Of a stretch of 64,000 nucleotides of DNA, positions 53,293 to 61,357 are shown piece after piece. Positions within the stretch are counted from its first letter, which is position 1. Every line of letters begins with the position of its first letter. The position numbers were made by a program, and so were the translations under genes. Origin of the DNA: Gemmatimonadota bacterium (lineage in GTDB: Bacteria; JAAXHH01); assembly GCA_009837395.1 (NCBI GenBank), contig VXTP01000015.1, positions 221,181 through 285,180 of the forward strand, read 5' to 3'. The notes under the pieces were generated by a model that did no database searches, was not told the DNA's origin, and was given only the letters and a program-made list of their open reading frames with translations.

Positions 53293-53504
53293 TGAGTGTG
53301 GTCTGTCAATTTGACGCTCAAATGCAACCTCAAACTACACTGTTGAAAACATCAATACATCTTATGCCGAATTCACATTTTGCATTATACCTCTAACAAT
53401 GCGCGCATCTGTGTGTTTTTGATCTACGAAGAATATGTTTGCTGTTTCTCACTGTCTACACAAATTGCCATTACGTTGTTTGTAGTTCAAACCGGAGACC
53501 GTAC

Positions 53505-54395
53505 ATGAAGGGCATCATCCTCGCGGGCGGCCACGGGTTGCGCCTCTACCCGCAGACCCTGGCCATATCCAAGCAGATCATCCCCATTTTCGACAAGCCG
53601 ATGATCTACTACCCGCTGTCCGTCCTCATGATGGCGGGCATCCGGGACATCCTGGTCATCTCATCCCCCGAACACATCGACCTGTACCGGCGGCTCTTCG
53701 GTGACGGGAGCGCACTTGGCATGCGTTTCGACTACGCCGTGCAGCCCGCGCCGGAGGGGGTGGCGCAGGCCTTCCTGATCGGCGAGTCGTTCATCGGGAA
53801 TGATCCCTGCGCGCTGATTTTCGGCGACAACTTCTTCTACGGAAGCAGCCTGCCGGAGCTGGTCGAGCGCGCCGCGCTGCACAGGGAAGGAGGACTCGTC
53901 TTCGCCTGCTACGTCAAGGAGCCCGAACGGTACGGGGTGGTCGAATTCGACGAGCGTCAACGGCCCGTCAACATCGAGGAGAAACCCCGCCATCCCCGGT
54001 CCAACTACGCCGTCACGGGCATGTACTTCTACGACAACGAAGTCGTGTCCATCGCGAAGACCCTGCGTCCATCGGGACGGGGCGAGCTCGAGATCACCGA
54101 CGTGAACAACATCTATCTGCGCAGGGGCATGCTGAAGGTGGAGCGCTTCGACGAAGGGATCGTATGGATGGATACCGGCACGCCGGAAAGCCTGCTGGAG
54201 GCGAGCAATTTCGTCCAGGCCGTCGAGCACCGGCAGGGGTTGAAGATCGGATGCGTGGAGGAGATCGCCTTTCGCAAGGGCTTCATCGACCGGGACCAGG
54301 TGCTGAGGATCGGCAACCTGGTGGAAGACAACCCGTACTGCGATTATCTGAGGCGGCTATGCGGTCCGGGCGGTCCAGACGGTCCGGCCGAGTAG
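53505..54395 (+). CDS. rfbA: Glucose-1-phosphate thymidylyltransferase-like (RmlA/RfbA family)
   Basis: A 296-residue sugar nucleotidyltransferase. Family blocks are SKQIIPIFDKPMIYYPLSVLM, LIFGDNFFYG, and the WMDTGTPESLLEASNFVQ substrate region. The nucleotide loop reads GGHGLRLYP where RmlA enzymes have GGSGTRLYP; the catalytic arginine is kept but the Ser and Thr are replaced. The C-terminus ends in CGPGGPDGPAE from a 9-bp repeat. ATG 53505 follows GGAG. dTDP-rhamnose genes rmlB, C and D are not adjacent. It begins right at the edge of the AT-rich helicase island. Confidence 0.88.
   Translation: MKGIILAGGHGLRLYPQTLAISKQIIPIFDKPMIYYPLSVLMMAGIRDILVISSPEHIDLYRRLFGDGSALGMRFDYAVQPAPEGVAQAFLIGESFIGNDPCALIFGDNFFYGSSLPELVERAALHREGGLVFACYVKEPERYGVVEFDERQRPVNIEEKPRHPRSNYAVTGMYFYDNEVVSIAKTLRPSGRGELEITDVNNIYLRRGMLKVERFDEGIVWMDTGTPESLLEASNFVQAVEHRQGLKIGCVEEIAFRKGFIDRDQVLRIGNLVEDNPYCDYLRRLCGPGGPDGPAE
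54363..54391 (+). repeat. 9-bp repeat at the 3' end of the RmlA-like gene
   Basis: Three near-identical 9-bp units (CGGTCCGGG, CGGTCCAGA, CGGTCCGGC) encode GGP/DGP steps just before the TAG stop. More GC-rich CCCGAGCG-type repeats follow in the short convergent gap to 54455. Confidence 0.7.
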
Positions 54396-54455
54396 GGGCG
54401 GGGCAGCCCGCGCCTGATCGTCCCGAGCGACCCGCGCCCGCCCCGAGCGGCCCGG

Positions 54456-55040
54456 CTACTCCGCCTGGACCGTCTGTCGCTTCAGCCGGACGCCGGTCAG
54501 TACCGCGCCGTCGAGCAGGGCGCTGCGCATCTCCGTCTCGTACATGTGGGCATGGGACAGGTTGGCGTTTCGCAGGTCCACCCCCGTCAGGTCCGCCTCC
54601 CCGAAGAGACACCAGGTCATATCCGCGCCGTCGAAACACGTGGCGGCGGCGAAGGGATCGTCGGACTGGAACCTGGGCACGCCGATCCGGGCCGCGCGCA
54701 GGTCCGCCTTCCTGAAACTGGCGCCCGACGCGGTCGCGCCGTTGAGAAAAGCACCGACCATGTGAGCGCCGTCGAAGCGTGCTCCCACGATGTGGGCGCC
54801 GATCAGCACCGCCCGCTCGAGCTTCGCGCCCGATAGATCCGCGCCGTTCATCTTCGCGTCGCGGAACTCCGATTCAGTCAGATCGGCGTTGGTGAAATCG
54901 GTTCCTTCGAGGTTGGCGTCCCGGAAATCGACCCGGGGCAGAATGGCCTCCGACAGATCCAGGCCGCCCAGGTCCACACCCGTGAGGTCGCCCGTGTCCG
55001 CCGCCCGGGCCAGCGCCTGTTCCCTGTTCAGCTTTTCCAT
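54456..55040 (-). CDS. Pentapeptide-repeat protein
   Basis: A 194-residue protein made mostly of pentapeptide repeats (A(D/N)LxX): for example LSEAILPRVDFRDANLEGTDFTNADL in tandem with TESEFRDAKMNGADLSGAKLERA (each consists of consecutive five-residue units). These fold as a right-handed quadrilateral beta-helix. Functions range from gyrase protection to unknown scaffolding and cannot be assigned here. GAGG precedes ATG 55040. It is the last gene of a four-gene minus-strand operon. Confidence 0.92.
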   Translation of the reverse strand: MEKLNREQALARAADTGDLTGVDLGGLDLSEAILPRVDFRDANLEGTDFTNADLTESEFRDAKMNGADLSGAKLERAVLIGAHIVGARFDGAHMVGAFLNGATASGASFRKADLRAARIGVPRFQSDDPFAAATCFDGADMTWCLFGEADLTGVDLRNANLSHAHMYETEMRSALLDGAVLTGVRLKRQTVQAE

Positions 55041-55049
55041 GATTATCCT

Positions 55050-55895
55050 CTATCGCACGTGGTTCTTCAACGTGCCGATGCCTTCCACCCAGGTTTCCAT
55101 GTAGTCGCCGGCCTTGAGCAGGATCTTCGGATCGCGGAACACGCCCACGCCCGCGGGCGTACCGGTCGAGATCACGTCGCCCGGCAGCAGGGTCATGGCG
55201 CTCGATATGCGCGACACCAGCGTGGGCACGTTGAAGATGAGGTTGTCCGTGTTGCTGTCCTGCAGCACCGTCCCGTTCAGCGTCAGTTTGACGGCGAGCG
55301 CGTTCGGATCGGGAATCTCGTCCTTCGTCACCAGCCACGGGCCCATGGGACAGAACGTGTCGTAGCTCTTGCCCTGGTGCCACTGCTGCTGCCGGAACTG
55401 GATGTCGCGGGCGCTCACGTCGTTGGCCACGGTGTACCCGGCGATGTAGTCGTAGGCGTCCGCTTCGGACACGGCCGTGGCGGTTTTGCCGATGACCACG
55501 GCAAGCTCCACCTCGTAGTCCACCTGCTTGCTTTCCGCCGGCAGCACCACGTCGTCGTAGGGACCCACTACGGACGAGGTGGCCTTGGAGAAGAGCAACG
55601 GATGCTCGGGCAGCGGTACGTCCTGCTCCGTCGCGTGATCGAGGTAGTTGAGCCCGACGCACACGATCTTGGGCGGACGGGGTAGGGGAGACGCCAGCCG
55701 CGCGCCTTCCAGGGGCGTTCGCGTGCCGGCGCCGCTCTCCACCGCACGGGCGACGGCCCCGACGGCATCCGCTTCCAGCACGCCCAGCACGGTGCCGGGC
55801 AGAGACGCGTCGGCGGACCCCAGATCTACGATCTCATCGCCGACCACGGCACCGATCCGTTCCTGTCCGCTTTCTCCGAAGGTCACAAGCTTCAT
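55050..55895 (-). CDS. Fumarylacetoacetate hydrolase (FAH) family protein
   Basis: A 281-residue FAH-fold enzyme. The catalytic domain begins IVCVGLNYLDHATEQ, with metal-binding DYEVELAVVIGK and VANDVSARDIQ, then GTPAGVGVFRDP as the C-terminal signature. Family members hydrolyse or decarboxylate acylpyruvates and 2-keto-3-deoxy acids. CAGGAG precedes the ATG. It lies between the hydroxyacid dehydrogenase (19 bp upstream) and the pentapeptide gene (9 bp downstream). Sugar-acid or aromatic catabolism is a reasonable context. Confidence 0.93.
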   Translation of the reverse strand: MKLVTFGESGQERIGAVVGDEIVDLGSADASLPGTVLGVLEADAVGAVARAVESGAGTRTPLEGARLASPLPRPPKIVCVGLNYLDHATEQDVPLPEHPLLFSKATSSVVGPYDDVVLPAESKQVDYEVELAVVIGKTATAVSEADAYDYIAGYTVANDVSARDIQFRQQQWHQGKSYDTFCPMGPWLVTKDEIPDPNALAVKLTLNGTVLQDSNTDNLIFNVPTLVSRISSAMTLLPGDVISTGTPAGVGVFRDPKILLKAGDYMETWVEGIGTLKNHVR

Positions 55896-55914
55896 ATCCG
55901 GCTCCTGTATCTGA

Positions 55915-56910
55915 TCATTCCGATGATGTTGAAGGTTTAAACCGCTTCCATTCCGGGTTCACACAGTTCGGCGGGTCCTCCCCGCTGACCATGGCGATCA
56001 GGTTGGCCGCGGCCGTGTTGCCCATCTTGATGCGCGTGGCGACCGTCCCGCTGCCGACGTGAGGCAGCATGACGACGTTTTCCAGGTCCGCCAGGCCCGG
56101 TTCCAGTTCCGGCTCCCGCTCGAAGACGTCGAGTCCCGCACCGGCGATGGCGCCTTCGCGCAGCGCCCGGACCAGGGCCTTCTCGTCGACCACGGGTCCG
56201 CGGGTCGTATTGATGAGGTAGGCCGTGGGCTTCATCAGGTCCAGTTCCCGTTCGCTGATGAGGTGGGTGGTCTCCGGCGTGAGCGGCACGTGCAGCGACA
56301 CGAAATCCGCTTCCCCGAGCAGGTCGTCCAGCGGCAGGTACCGCGCGCCCGTGCACTCGATGGTCGCGTTGCGTTTGCGGCTCGTATAAACCACCGGCAT
56401 GGAAAACCCGGCTGCCCGCCGGGCCGTGGCCGTACCGATGCGTCCCGCGCCAATGATGCCCAGCGTCTTGCCCGTGACGTCGCTCCCCAGCATCAGCAGG
56501 GGACCCCATCCCGCGAAGCGCCCCTCCCGCACGAACCGGTCGCCTTCCGCCACCCGCCGGGCCGTGGCGAATATCAGGGCCCAGGCGATGTCGGCGGTCG
56601 TGTCGGTCAGCACGCCAGGGGTATTGGACACCGGAATACCGCGCCGCGTGCAGGCGTCCACGTCGACGTTGTTGTACCCGACCGCGTACATGGCAATGCC
56701 CTTCAGGCCCGGAGCGATGTCCAGGACCTCATCGTCGATGTCCTCGGTCAGCAGGCAGAGCAGCCCGTCGCGGCCCTTTACCGCCTCGAGGAATTCACCG
56801 CGGGTCATCGCCCTGTCGTGGGGGTTGACGTCCACCACGCCGCAGGCCGCTTCCAGCATCCGGATGGACTCGTCGGGGATACGCCGGGTAACCAGTACGT
56901 TAGCGCTCAC
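55915..56910 (-). CDS. D-2-hydroxyacid dehydrogenase (glyoxylate/hydroxypyruvate reductase-like)
   Basis: A 331-residue NAD(P)-dependent dehydrogenase. The nucleotide motif is GIIGAGRIGTATARR, the catalytic arginine lies in NTTRGPVVDEKALV, and the catalytic histidine in VVMLPHVGSGT, with the glutamate of FEREPELEPGL between. The start is GTG 56910 (AAAGAGGAA upstream), which overlaps the end of the MocA-like gene by 11 bp. A longer frame would bury in that gene. It reduces a 2-oxoacid such as glyoxylate or hydroxypyruvate. Confidence 0.93.
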   Translation of the reverse strand: MSANVLVTRRIPDESIRMLEAACGVVDVNPHDRAMTRGEFLEAVKGRDGLLCLLTEDIDDEVLDIAPGLKGIAMYAVGYNNVDVDACTRRGIPVSNTPGVLTDTTADIAWALIFATARRVAEGDRFVREGRFAGWGPLLMLGSDVTGKTLGIIGAGRIGTATARRAAGFSMPVVYTSRKRNATIECTGARYLPLDDLLGEADFVSLHVPLTPETTHLISERELDLMKPTAYLINTTRGPVVDEKALVRALREGAIAGAGLDVFEREPELEPGLADLENVVMLPHVGSGTVATRIKMGNTAAANLIAMVSGEDPPNCVNPEWKRFKPSTSSE

Positions 56911-57511
56911 CGGAATCGGGTTCCTCTTTCCATCTTCGCAGGGCCTCTTCGTACTCGCTCCGGTAGTCCAGGTCGATGAGTACCGCATCCGTGTCCACCG
57001 GTACCGCGCGGACGCTGCCTGAGTGCCGGTCGCGCAGCGCCTTCAATCCGCCCGGCATGGCTTCGAACAGGATTTCCTCGCGGTACGCGGGCGACAGGAT
57101 CATGGGATGTCCCCGCTTCCCGTCGTGCACCGGGAGTACCATGCCCTCGGGTCGCCCCTCGTATTCGTCGAATAATCGGTTCACGATCCCGGTAGTGACC
57201 AGGGGCTGATCGCCGAGCGCGATCATGATGGCCTGTTCAGGTTCGATGTACGCCAGGCCGCATCGGATCGACGAGACCATGTCGCCTTCCGGGTCCGGGT
57301 TGTACGCGAGGCGGACCGGCAGCCCCGAGATCCGCTTTACGATGTCCATGGCGCGGTCGCCCAGTACGACGACGACGTCCTTCCCCAGGCGCGAACGCGT
57401 CAGTGTGCGGACCACGTGTTCGATCAGCGTGACGCCGCCGAAAGGCAGCAGCTGCTTCGGCGTCCCCATGCGCTCGGACCGGCCGGCGGCGAGAACGAGA
57501 CCCGTAATCAT
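56900..57511 (-). CDS. MobA-like NTP transferase (MocA/molybdenum cofactor cytidylyltransferase type)
   Basis: A 203-residue nucleotidyltransferase. The signature LAAGRSERMGTPKQLLPFGG is the MobA/MocA type; ALGDQPLV and HPMILSPAYREEIL follow the CTP-transferase subgroup that makes molybdopterin cytosine dinucleotide. The partner molybdenum hydroxylase genes are not in the window, so the product is tentative. First gene of the operon with the hydroxyacid dehydrogenase, FAH-family and pentapeptide genes; its stop lies inside the next gene's start. Confidence 0.85.
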   Translation of the reverse strand: MITGLVLAAGRSERMGTPKQLLPFGGVTLIEHVVRTLTRSRLGKDVVVVLGDRAMDIVKRISGLPVRLAYNPDPEGDMVSSIRCGLAYIEPEQAIMIALGDQPLVTTGIVNRLFDEYEGRPEGMVLPVHDGKRGHPMILSPAYREEILFEAMPGGLKALRDRHSGSVRAVPVDTDAVLIDLDYRSEYEEALRRWKEEPDSGER

Positions 57512-57575
57512 CGGGTCTGCGGGACCGTCGCCCGCGGTTCGCTATTCAGAGTATGCTTGACTCGCGACCCGTTCA

Positions 57576-57866
57576 TCAATCGTCCGCGTGCGCGGCGTCT
57601 ATGAAATACACCTTGTCGCGATCGTACCATTGCTGGTCCTCTTCCCGGAACCAGGTGTAGACGGTCTTCCCGTCGGGGCTGGCCGTGATGAAACGCTGTC
57701 CCATATTCGTGATCGTGGATCCCATGACGATGTTCTCGGCCATGGCCGGCCGGGGATTCAACGGCGTGGTCACGATGGACAGTTCATCCTTGAATACATT
57801 TGCCAGCAGGCCGACGGCGATCAGCGTCAACACCACTTTCGTGTATCGATCGACTTTGATTTCCAT
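57576..57866 (-). CDS. Small single-span membrane protein, hypothetical
   Basis: A 96-residue protein beginning MEIKVDRYTKVVLTLIAVGL, with one N-terminal hydrophobic helix (about residues 10-24). A soluble tail (ITNMGQRFITASPDGKTVYTW) resembles a beta-strand pair. ATG 57866 follows GGAGG at 11 nt; a GTG six codons earlier is also in frame. I recognise no family. It is probably a periplasm-facing anchored protein. Confidence 0.65.
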   Translation of the reverse strand: MEIKVDRYTKVVLTLIAVGLLANVFKDELSIVTTPLNPRPAMAENIVMGSTITNMGQRFITASPDGKTVYTWFREEDQQWYDRDKVYFIDAAHADD

Positions 57867-58063
57867 GTGGCTTGGATCCTCCACGCAGGTAGGTGAACAA
57901 CAGCTGAACAGGGCCTTCGATCAAGGCGTTCCGAGCACCTGTTCATACATTCGTTCCGCGGAGAAGATGCCGTACCTCGGGACGGTTTTCCTCCCGCGAT
58001 TTTCGAATGCAGAATCGGGGTGAATCTATCCCTTTGCGACGGTCCAAGTCAATCAAAAAATGC

Positions 58064-58092
58064 TTGACGCCAACCACATGGAAGTGTATGCT
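58064..58092 (+). promoter_or_regulatory. Putative sigma70 promoter of the E2/nitrile hydratase region
   Basis: TTGACG (58064-58069), exactly 17 bp, TATGCT (58087-58092). Start near 58099, leaving a leader of about 95 nt before ATG 58196. Confidence 0.6.
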
Positions 58093-58134
58093 CTACGCAC
58101 TTTTAACCGCGTTGTAAGTCAGTTACATACATAG

Positions 58135-58154
58135 GGTTTAGCACGACGTAAACC
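58135..58154 (+). promoter_or_regulatory. Leader hairpin before the E2 gene
   Basis: GGTTTA (58135-58140) and TAAACC (58149-58154) form a perfect 6-bp stem with an 8-nt loop, midway between the promoter and the E2 start. It is not followed by a T run, so it is not a terminator. A protein or RNA regulatory site is possible. Confidence 0.35.
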
Positions 58155-58195
58155 GAACTGGTCCGTGTGTTGCAGAGTACCCCGGGGAGCCCGTA

Positions 58196-59563
58196 ATGGC
58201 CACTGAAATCATCATGCCCGTTCTCGGCATGACCATGGAATCCGGAATCATCGTGGAGTGGATGAAAGAGGAAGGCGATTCCGTAGCGGAAGGCGAGGTG
58301 CTCTTCAACGTCGAAACGGACAAGAGCGTGATGGAGGTGGAGGCCAAGGCTTCCGGTACGCTGCTCAAGATTCTGCACGGCCCGGGCGACGACGTGCCCA
58401 TTCAGCAGGTCATCGGTTACATCGGCGAAGCGGGCGAGGCCATTGCCGAAGCGGTCGACGCGAGTGCCCCCGGCGACGCGGCAACCAACGGTACAACGGC
58501 CGGTACAGCGAATGGCACTTCGGGAGGCGAGGATGCCCCGGCCACCCCAACCGACGGCGCAACGGACGGCACCACAGGTGGCCAGGATGATGCCGCGGCC
58601 GCCGGCGCCACAACGCCCGGACCATCCGGCCGCGTGAAGATTTCCCCGAAGGCGCGGCGACACGCCCGTGACCTCGGCATCGCCATCGAGCACATCGCGG
58701 GGACGGGGCCCGGCGGGCGGATCGTATTCTCAGACGTGGAAGCCTTCGCCGCCCGGACCGCCGCAGCGGCACAAGCGCCGGCCACGGCTCCTGCAACACC
58801 CGCACCGGCATCGGCTCCCGCAGCGGCCCCTGCCGCGGCCGGCCCGGGTTCGAAACGCGTCCAGCGCCGCGCCCCGCTCAGCGGACTGCGCAAGGTCGCC
58901 GCGACGCGACTGGCCGAAAGCGCGTCGACCGTTCCCCACTTCTACCTCACCATGGACGTGGACATGTCCCGCCTCACCGGGCTTCGCGAACAACTGATCG
59001 CCTATGGTGAGAAGCGCGGCCTGGCCAGGGTTTCCGTGAACGACCTGATCATCAAGGCCGCCGGCATCGCCTTGCGGTCCTTTCCCGAGGTCAACGCCTC
59101 CCTCGAGGGCGGGGAGGTCGTGGAATACGCCGACGTGAACGTGGGCTTCGCCGTCGCCCTCGATGACGGACTGGTCGTGCCCGTGGTGGCATCGGCCGAT
59201 CAGAAATCGGTCTTCGACATCGCCGCGGCGACCCGGTATCTGGGCGAGAAAGCCCGTGGTAAAGGCCTGGGTCCCGAAGACTACGGTTACGGCACTTTCA
59301 CCATCTCCAATCTCGGCATGTTCGGCGTGGACCAGTTCACGGCCATCATCAACCCGCCGGAAGCGGCCATTCTCGCCGTGGGGCGGGTCAAGGACACCCC
59401 CGTCGTGGCGGACGGCAAAGTCGAGATCAAGGCCATGATGTCGATAACCCTGTCCTCCGACCACCGGCTCATCGACGGCGCGGTCGCCGGCCGATTCCTC
59501 TCCCACCTCAGGGAAATCCTCGAGCAGCCGCTCGAACTGTTGATCGGGCAGGACGGCGCGTGA
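58196..59563 (+). CDS. Dihydrolipoamide acyltransferase (E2 of a 2-oxoacid dehydrogenase complex)
   Basis: A 455-residue E2 protein. It has an N-terminal lipoyl domain with the lysine in [13 protein letters not shown], then an Ala/Thr/Gly-rich linker. The E1/E3-binding domain is [19 protein letters not shown] with [16 protein letters not shown], followed by a second Ala/Pro linker. The catalytic domain carries [11 protein letters not shown] (the HxxxDG active site). No E1 or E3 gene is nearby, so it must work with subunits encoded elsewhere. The nitrile hydratase alpha gene starts 49 bp later on the same strand. It acetylates or acylates CoA from lipoyl groups. Confidence 0.92.
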   Translation: MATEIIMPVLGMTMESGIIVEWMKEEGDSVAEGEVLFNVETDKSVMEVEAKASGTLLKILHGPGDDVPIQQVIGYIGEAGEAIAEAVDASAPGDAATNGTTAGTANGTSGGEDAPATPTDGATDGTTGGQDDAAAAGATTPGPSGRVKISPKARRHARDLGIAIEHIAGTGPGGRIVFSDVEAFAARTAAAAQAPATAPATPAPASAPAAAPAAAGPGSKRVQRRAPLSGLRKVAATRLAESASTVPHFYLTMDVDMSRLTGLREQLIAYGEKRGLARVSVNDLIIKAAGIALRSFPEVNASLEGGEVVEYADVNVGFAVALDDGLVVPVVASADQKSVFDIAAATRYLGEKARGKGLGPEDYGYGTFTISNLGMFGVDQFTAIINPPEAAILAVGRVKDTPVVADGKVEIKAMMSITLSSDHRLIDGAVAGRFLSHLREILEQPLELLIGQDGA

Positions 59564-59612
59564 GCCACTTCCGCGGCGAGCGATTGTAAAAGCGATAGTA
59601 AAGAAGTACCGC

Positions 59613-60248
59613 ATGCCCAACGACCACCGGCACGATCAAGACCATACGGACCCGCCCCCGGATATCGAGTTGCGCGTGAAATCGCTCGAATCGCTGCTCG
59701 TGGAGAAAGGCCTCGTCGATCCGGAAGCGCTGGACGCACTCATCGACCTGTACCAGGACAAGATCGGCCCGGCGAACGGGAAACACGTCGTGGCGCGTGC
59801 ATGGACGGATGAAGCGTTCAAACGCTGGTTGCTTGACGACCCGAATGCCGCCATCGCATCGATGGGCTACGTAGGGGCGCAGGGCGAGCAGATACGTGTC
59901 GTGGAGAACACGGACGACGTGCACAACCTCGTGGTCTGTACGCTCTGCTCCTGCTACCCGTGGCCGCTCCTCGGCCTGCCCCCCGTCTGGTACAAGTCCG
60001 CGCCCTACAGAGCACAGGCCGTCGTGGATCCGCGCGGCGTGATGGCACAGTTCGGTATGGAAGTTGCTGAACGGAAAGAGGTGCGCGTGTGGGATTCCAC
60101 TTCCGAAATGCGCTACCTCGTGCTGCCGCAGCGTCCCGAAGGCTCGGAGGGATGGAGTGAGGAAGAACTCATGGAACTCGTGACCCGCAACGCCATGATC
60201 GGGGTCGAAGAGGCGCGCCGTCCGGAATCGGAGGTCCTCAAAGCATGA
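59613..60248 (+). CDS. Nitrile hydratase subunit alpha (cobalt type)
   Basis: A 211-residue alpha subunit of nitrile hydratase, which hydrates nitriles to amides. The metal-binding claw is C109-T-L-C112-S113-C114 ([11 protein letters not shown]); threonine after the first cysteine marks the cobalt type (iron enzymes have serine). The following [15 protein letters not shown] and the [18 protein letters not shown] segment match the family. A thiocyanate-hydrolase gamma subunit is a close alternative, but the beta subunit looks like nitrile hydratase. Overlaps the beta gene as ATGA. Confidence 0.95.
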   Translation: MPNDHRHDQDHTDPPPDIELRVKSLESLLVEKGLVDPEALDALIDLYQDKIGPANGKHVVARAWTDEAFKRWLLDDPNAAIASMGYVGAQGEQIRVVENTDDVHNLVVCTLCSCYPWPLLGLPPVWYKSAPYRAQAVVDPRGVMAQFGMEVAERKEVRVWDSTSEMRYLVLPQRPEGSEGWSEEELMELVTRNAMIGVEEARRPESEVLKA

Positions 60249-60916
60249 GCGGTGTACACGATATGGGCGGGATGCGGGGATTCGGGCCGGTGCGGCCGGA
60301 ACCGGAGTCAGAGGAGCCGGTCTTCCACGAGGAATGGGAGGGCCGGGTGTACGGAATCGTCCGGCTCATGGGGCTACTGGGACTATGGAACATCGACATG
60401 TCGCGCCACAACAGGGAACAGCTGCCACCGGCCGACTATCTCGCCAACTCCTACTATGAGAATTGGTTCGCGGGGATCAGGCAGCAACTGGTCAGGTCCG
60501 GTCTCGTTTCGAAGGAGGAACTGCGGACAGGCAGGGCGTCGACCCCCGTGCCGGAGCACATCATGGAGAAAGTTGCCCATGCCGAACAGGTGCGTACGGC
60601 CCCTTACATGACTACGAGCTACGCCCGGCCTGCGTCCTCATCGCCCCGGTTCTCTACGGGCGACCGTGTGCGCGCGATCAACCGATATCCGTCCGGGCAC
60701 ACCCGGATTCCGGGCTATGTTCGAGGTCACACGGGGATCGTGCGTGAGCACTACGGATCGCAGGTGTATCCGGACCTGAGCGCCCAGGGCGTGGAAGAGG
60801 GTAGGCACCTCTACAACGTACGCTTCGAGGGCCGTGATCTGTGGGGGGAATCGGCCAATGTGAACAGCGCCGTATACGTCGACCTCTGGGAGACGTACCT
60901 GGAGCCTGCACCATGA
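60245..60916 (+). CDS. Nitrile hydratase subunit beta
   Basis: A 223-residue beta subunit. The N-terminal signature [16 protein letters not shown] and the [14 protein letters not shown] helix are characteristic. The C-terminal SH3-like barrel contains [19 protein letters not shown] and the [11 protein letters not shown] strand. It forms the alpha-beta heterodimer whose interface holds the cobalt site. ATGA overlaps on both sides couple its translation to alpha and to the accessory gene. Confidence 0.95.
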   Translation: MSGVHDMGGMRGFGPVRPEPESEEPVFHEEWEGRVYGIVRLMGLLGLWNIDMSRHNREQLPPADYLANSYYENWFAGIRQQLVRSGLVSKEELRTGRASTPVPEHIMEKVAHAEQVRTAPYMTTSYARPASSSPRFSTGDRVRAINRYPSGHTRIPGYVRGHTGIVREHYGSQVYPDLSAQGVEEGRHLYNVRFEGRDLWGESANVNSAVYVDLWETYLEPAP

Positions 60917-61293
60917 CCGACCCGCAACCGCCAGACGGCACGCATAGGCTGGGCGACATCCCGCCGGGGCACATCCCGCCGGGGGACGATGGCTCGCCAG
61001 TATTTGCCGCGCCATGGGAGGCATCGGCGTTTGCGATCACCGTGCGTCTCTCCGCCCAGGGTCACTTCACGTGGGACGAGTGGACCGCCACGCTGAGCGA
61101 GGAGATACGTATGGCACAGCGGGAGGGCGACCCCGACCTGGGCGATACCTATTACAAGCACTGGCTCCGGGCCCTGGAGCGCCTCTGCATAGCGCGCGGG
61201 CTCGTGTCGCAGGAGGAGGCATCCGACCGCAAGGACGCGTGGCAAAAGGCGTATCTCAACACCCCGCACGGAAAACCGGTCGAACTGATATGA
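60913..61293 (+). CDS. Nitrile hydratase accessory/activator protein
   Basis: A 126-residue small protein resembling the N-terminal part of beta subunits (PVFAAPWEASAFAITVRL; YYKHWLRALERLCIARGLVS). This is the activator, needed to load cobalt into the alpha subunit by subunit exchange. ATG 60913 overlaps the beta stop; a longer frame upstream is inside the beta gene. It ends 64 bp before the outer-membrane-type gene. Confidence 0.9.
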   Translation: MTDPQPPDGTHRLGDIPPGHIPPGDDGSPVFAAPWEASAFAITVRLSAQGHFTWDEWTATLSEEIRMAQREGDPDLGDTYYKHWLRALERLCIARGLVSQEEASDRKDAWQKAYLNTPHGKPVELI

Positions 61294-61357
61294 TGTTACC
61301 GCGCTGCGCCGGACCACGGAATGAACCCTCACCGCCACATGCAGGAGGTAACGGATT

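Larger units (their letters stand above)
57867..58195. other. Divergent intergenic region upstream of the E2 gene
   Basis: 329 bp without a gene. It holds the upstream region of the small membrane protein, the E2 promoter (58064-58092) and a leader with a hairpin (58135-58154). Nothing else is apparent. Confidence 0.6.

Noticed and set aside
49975-53504. Prophage or integrative element around the helicase
   Set aside because: No integrase, transposase, flanking tRNA or direct repeats at the borders; only one gene differs in composition.
57512-57575. Promoter for the MocA-like operon
   Set aside because: A TTGATG is present but no acceptable -10 lies at 16-18 bp.
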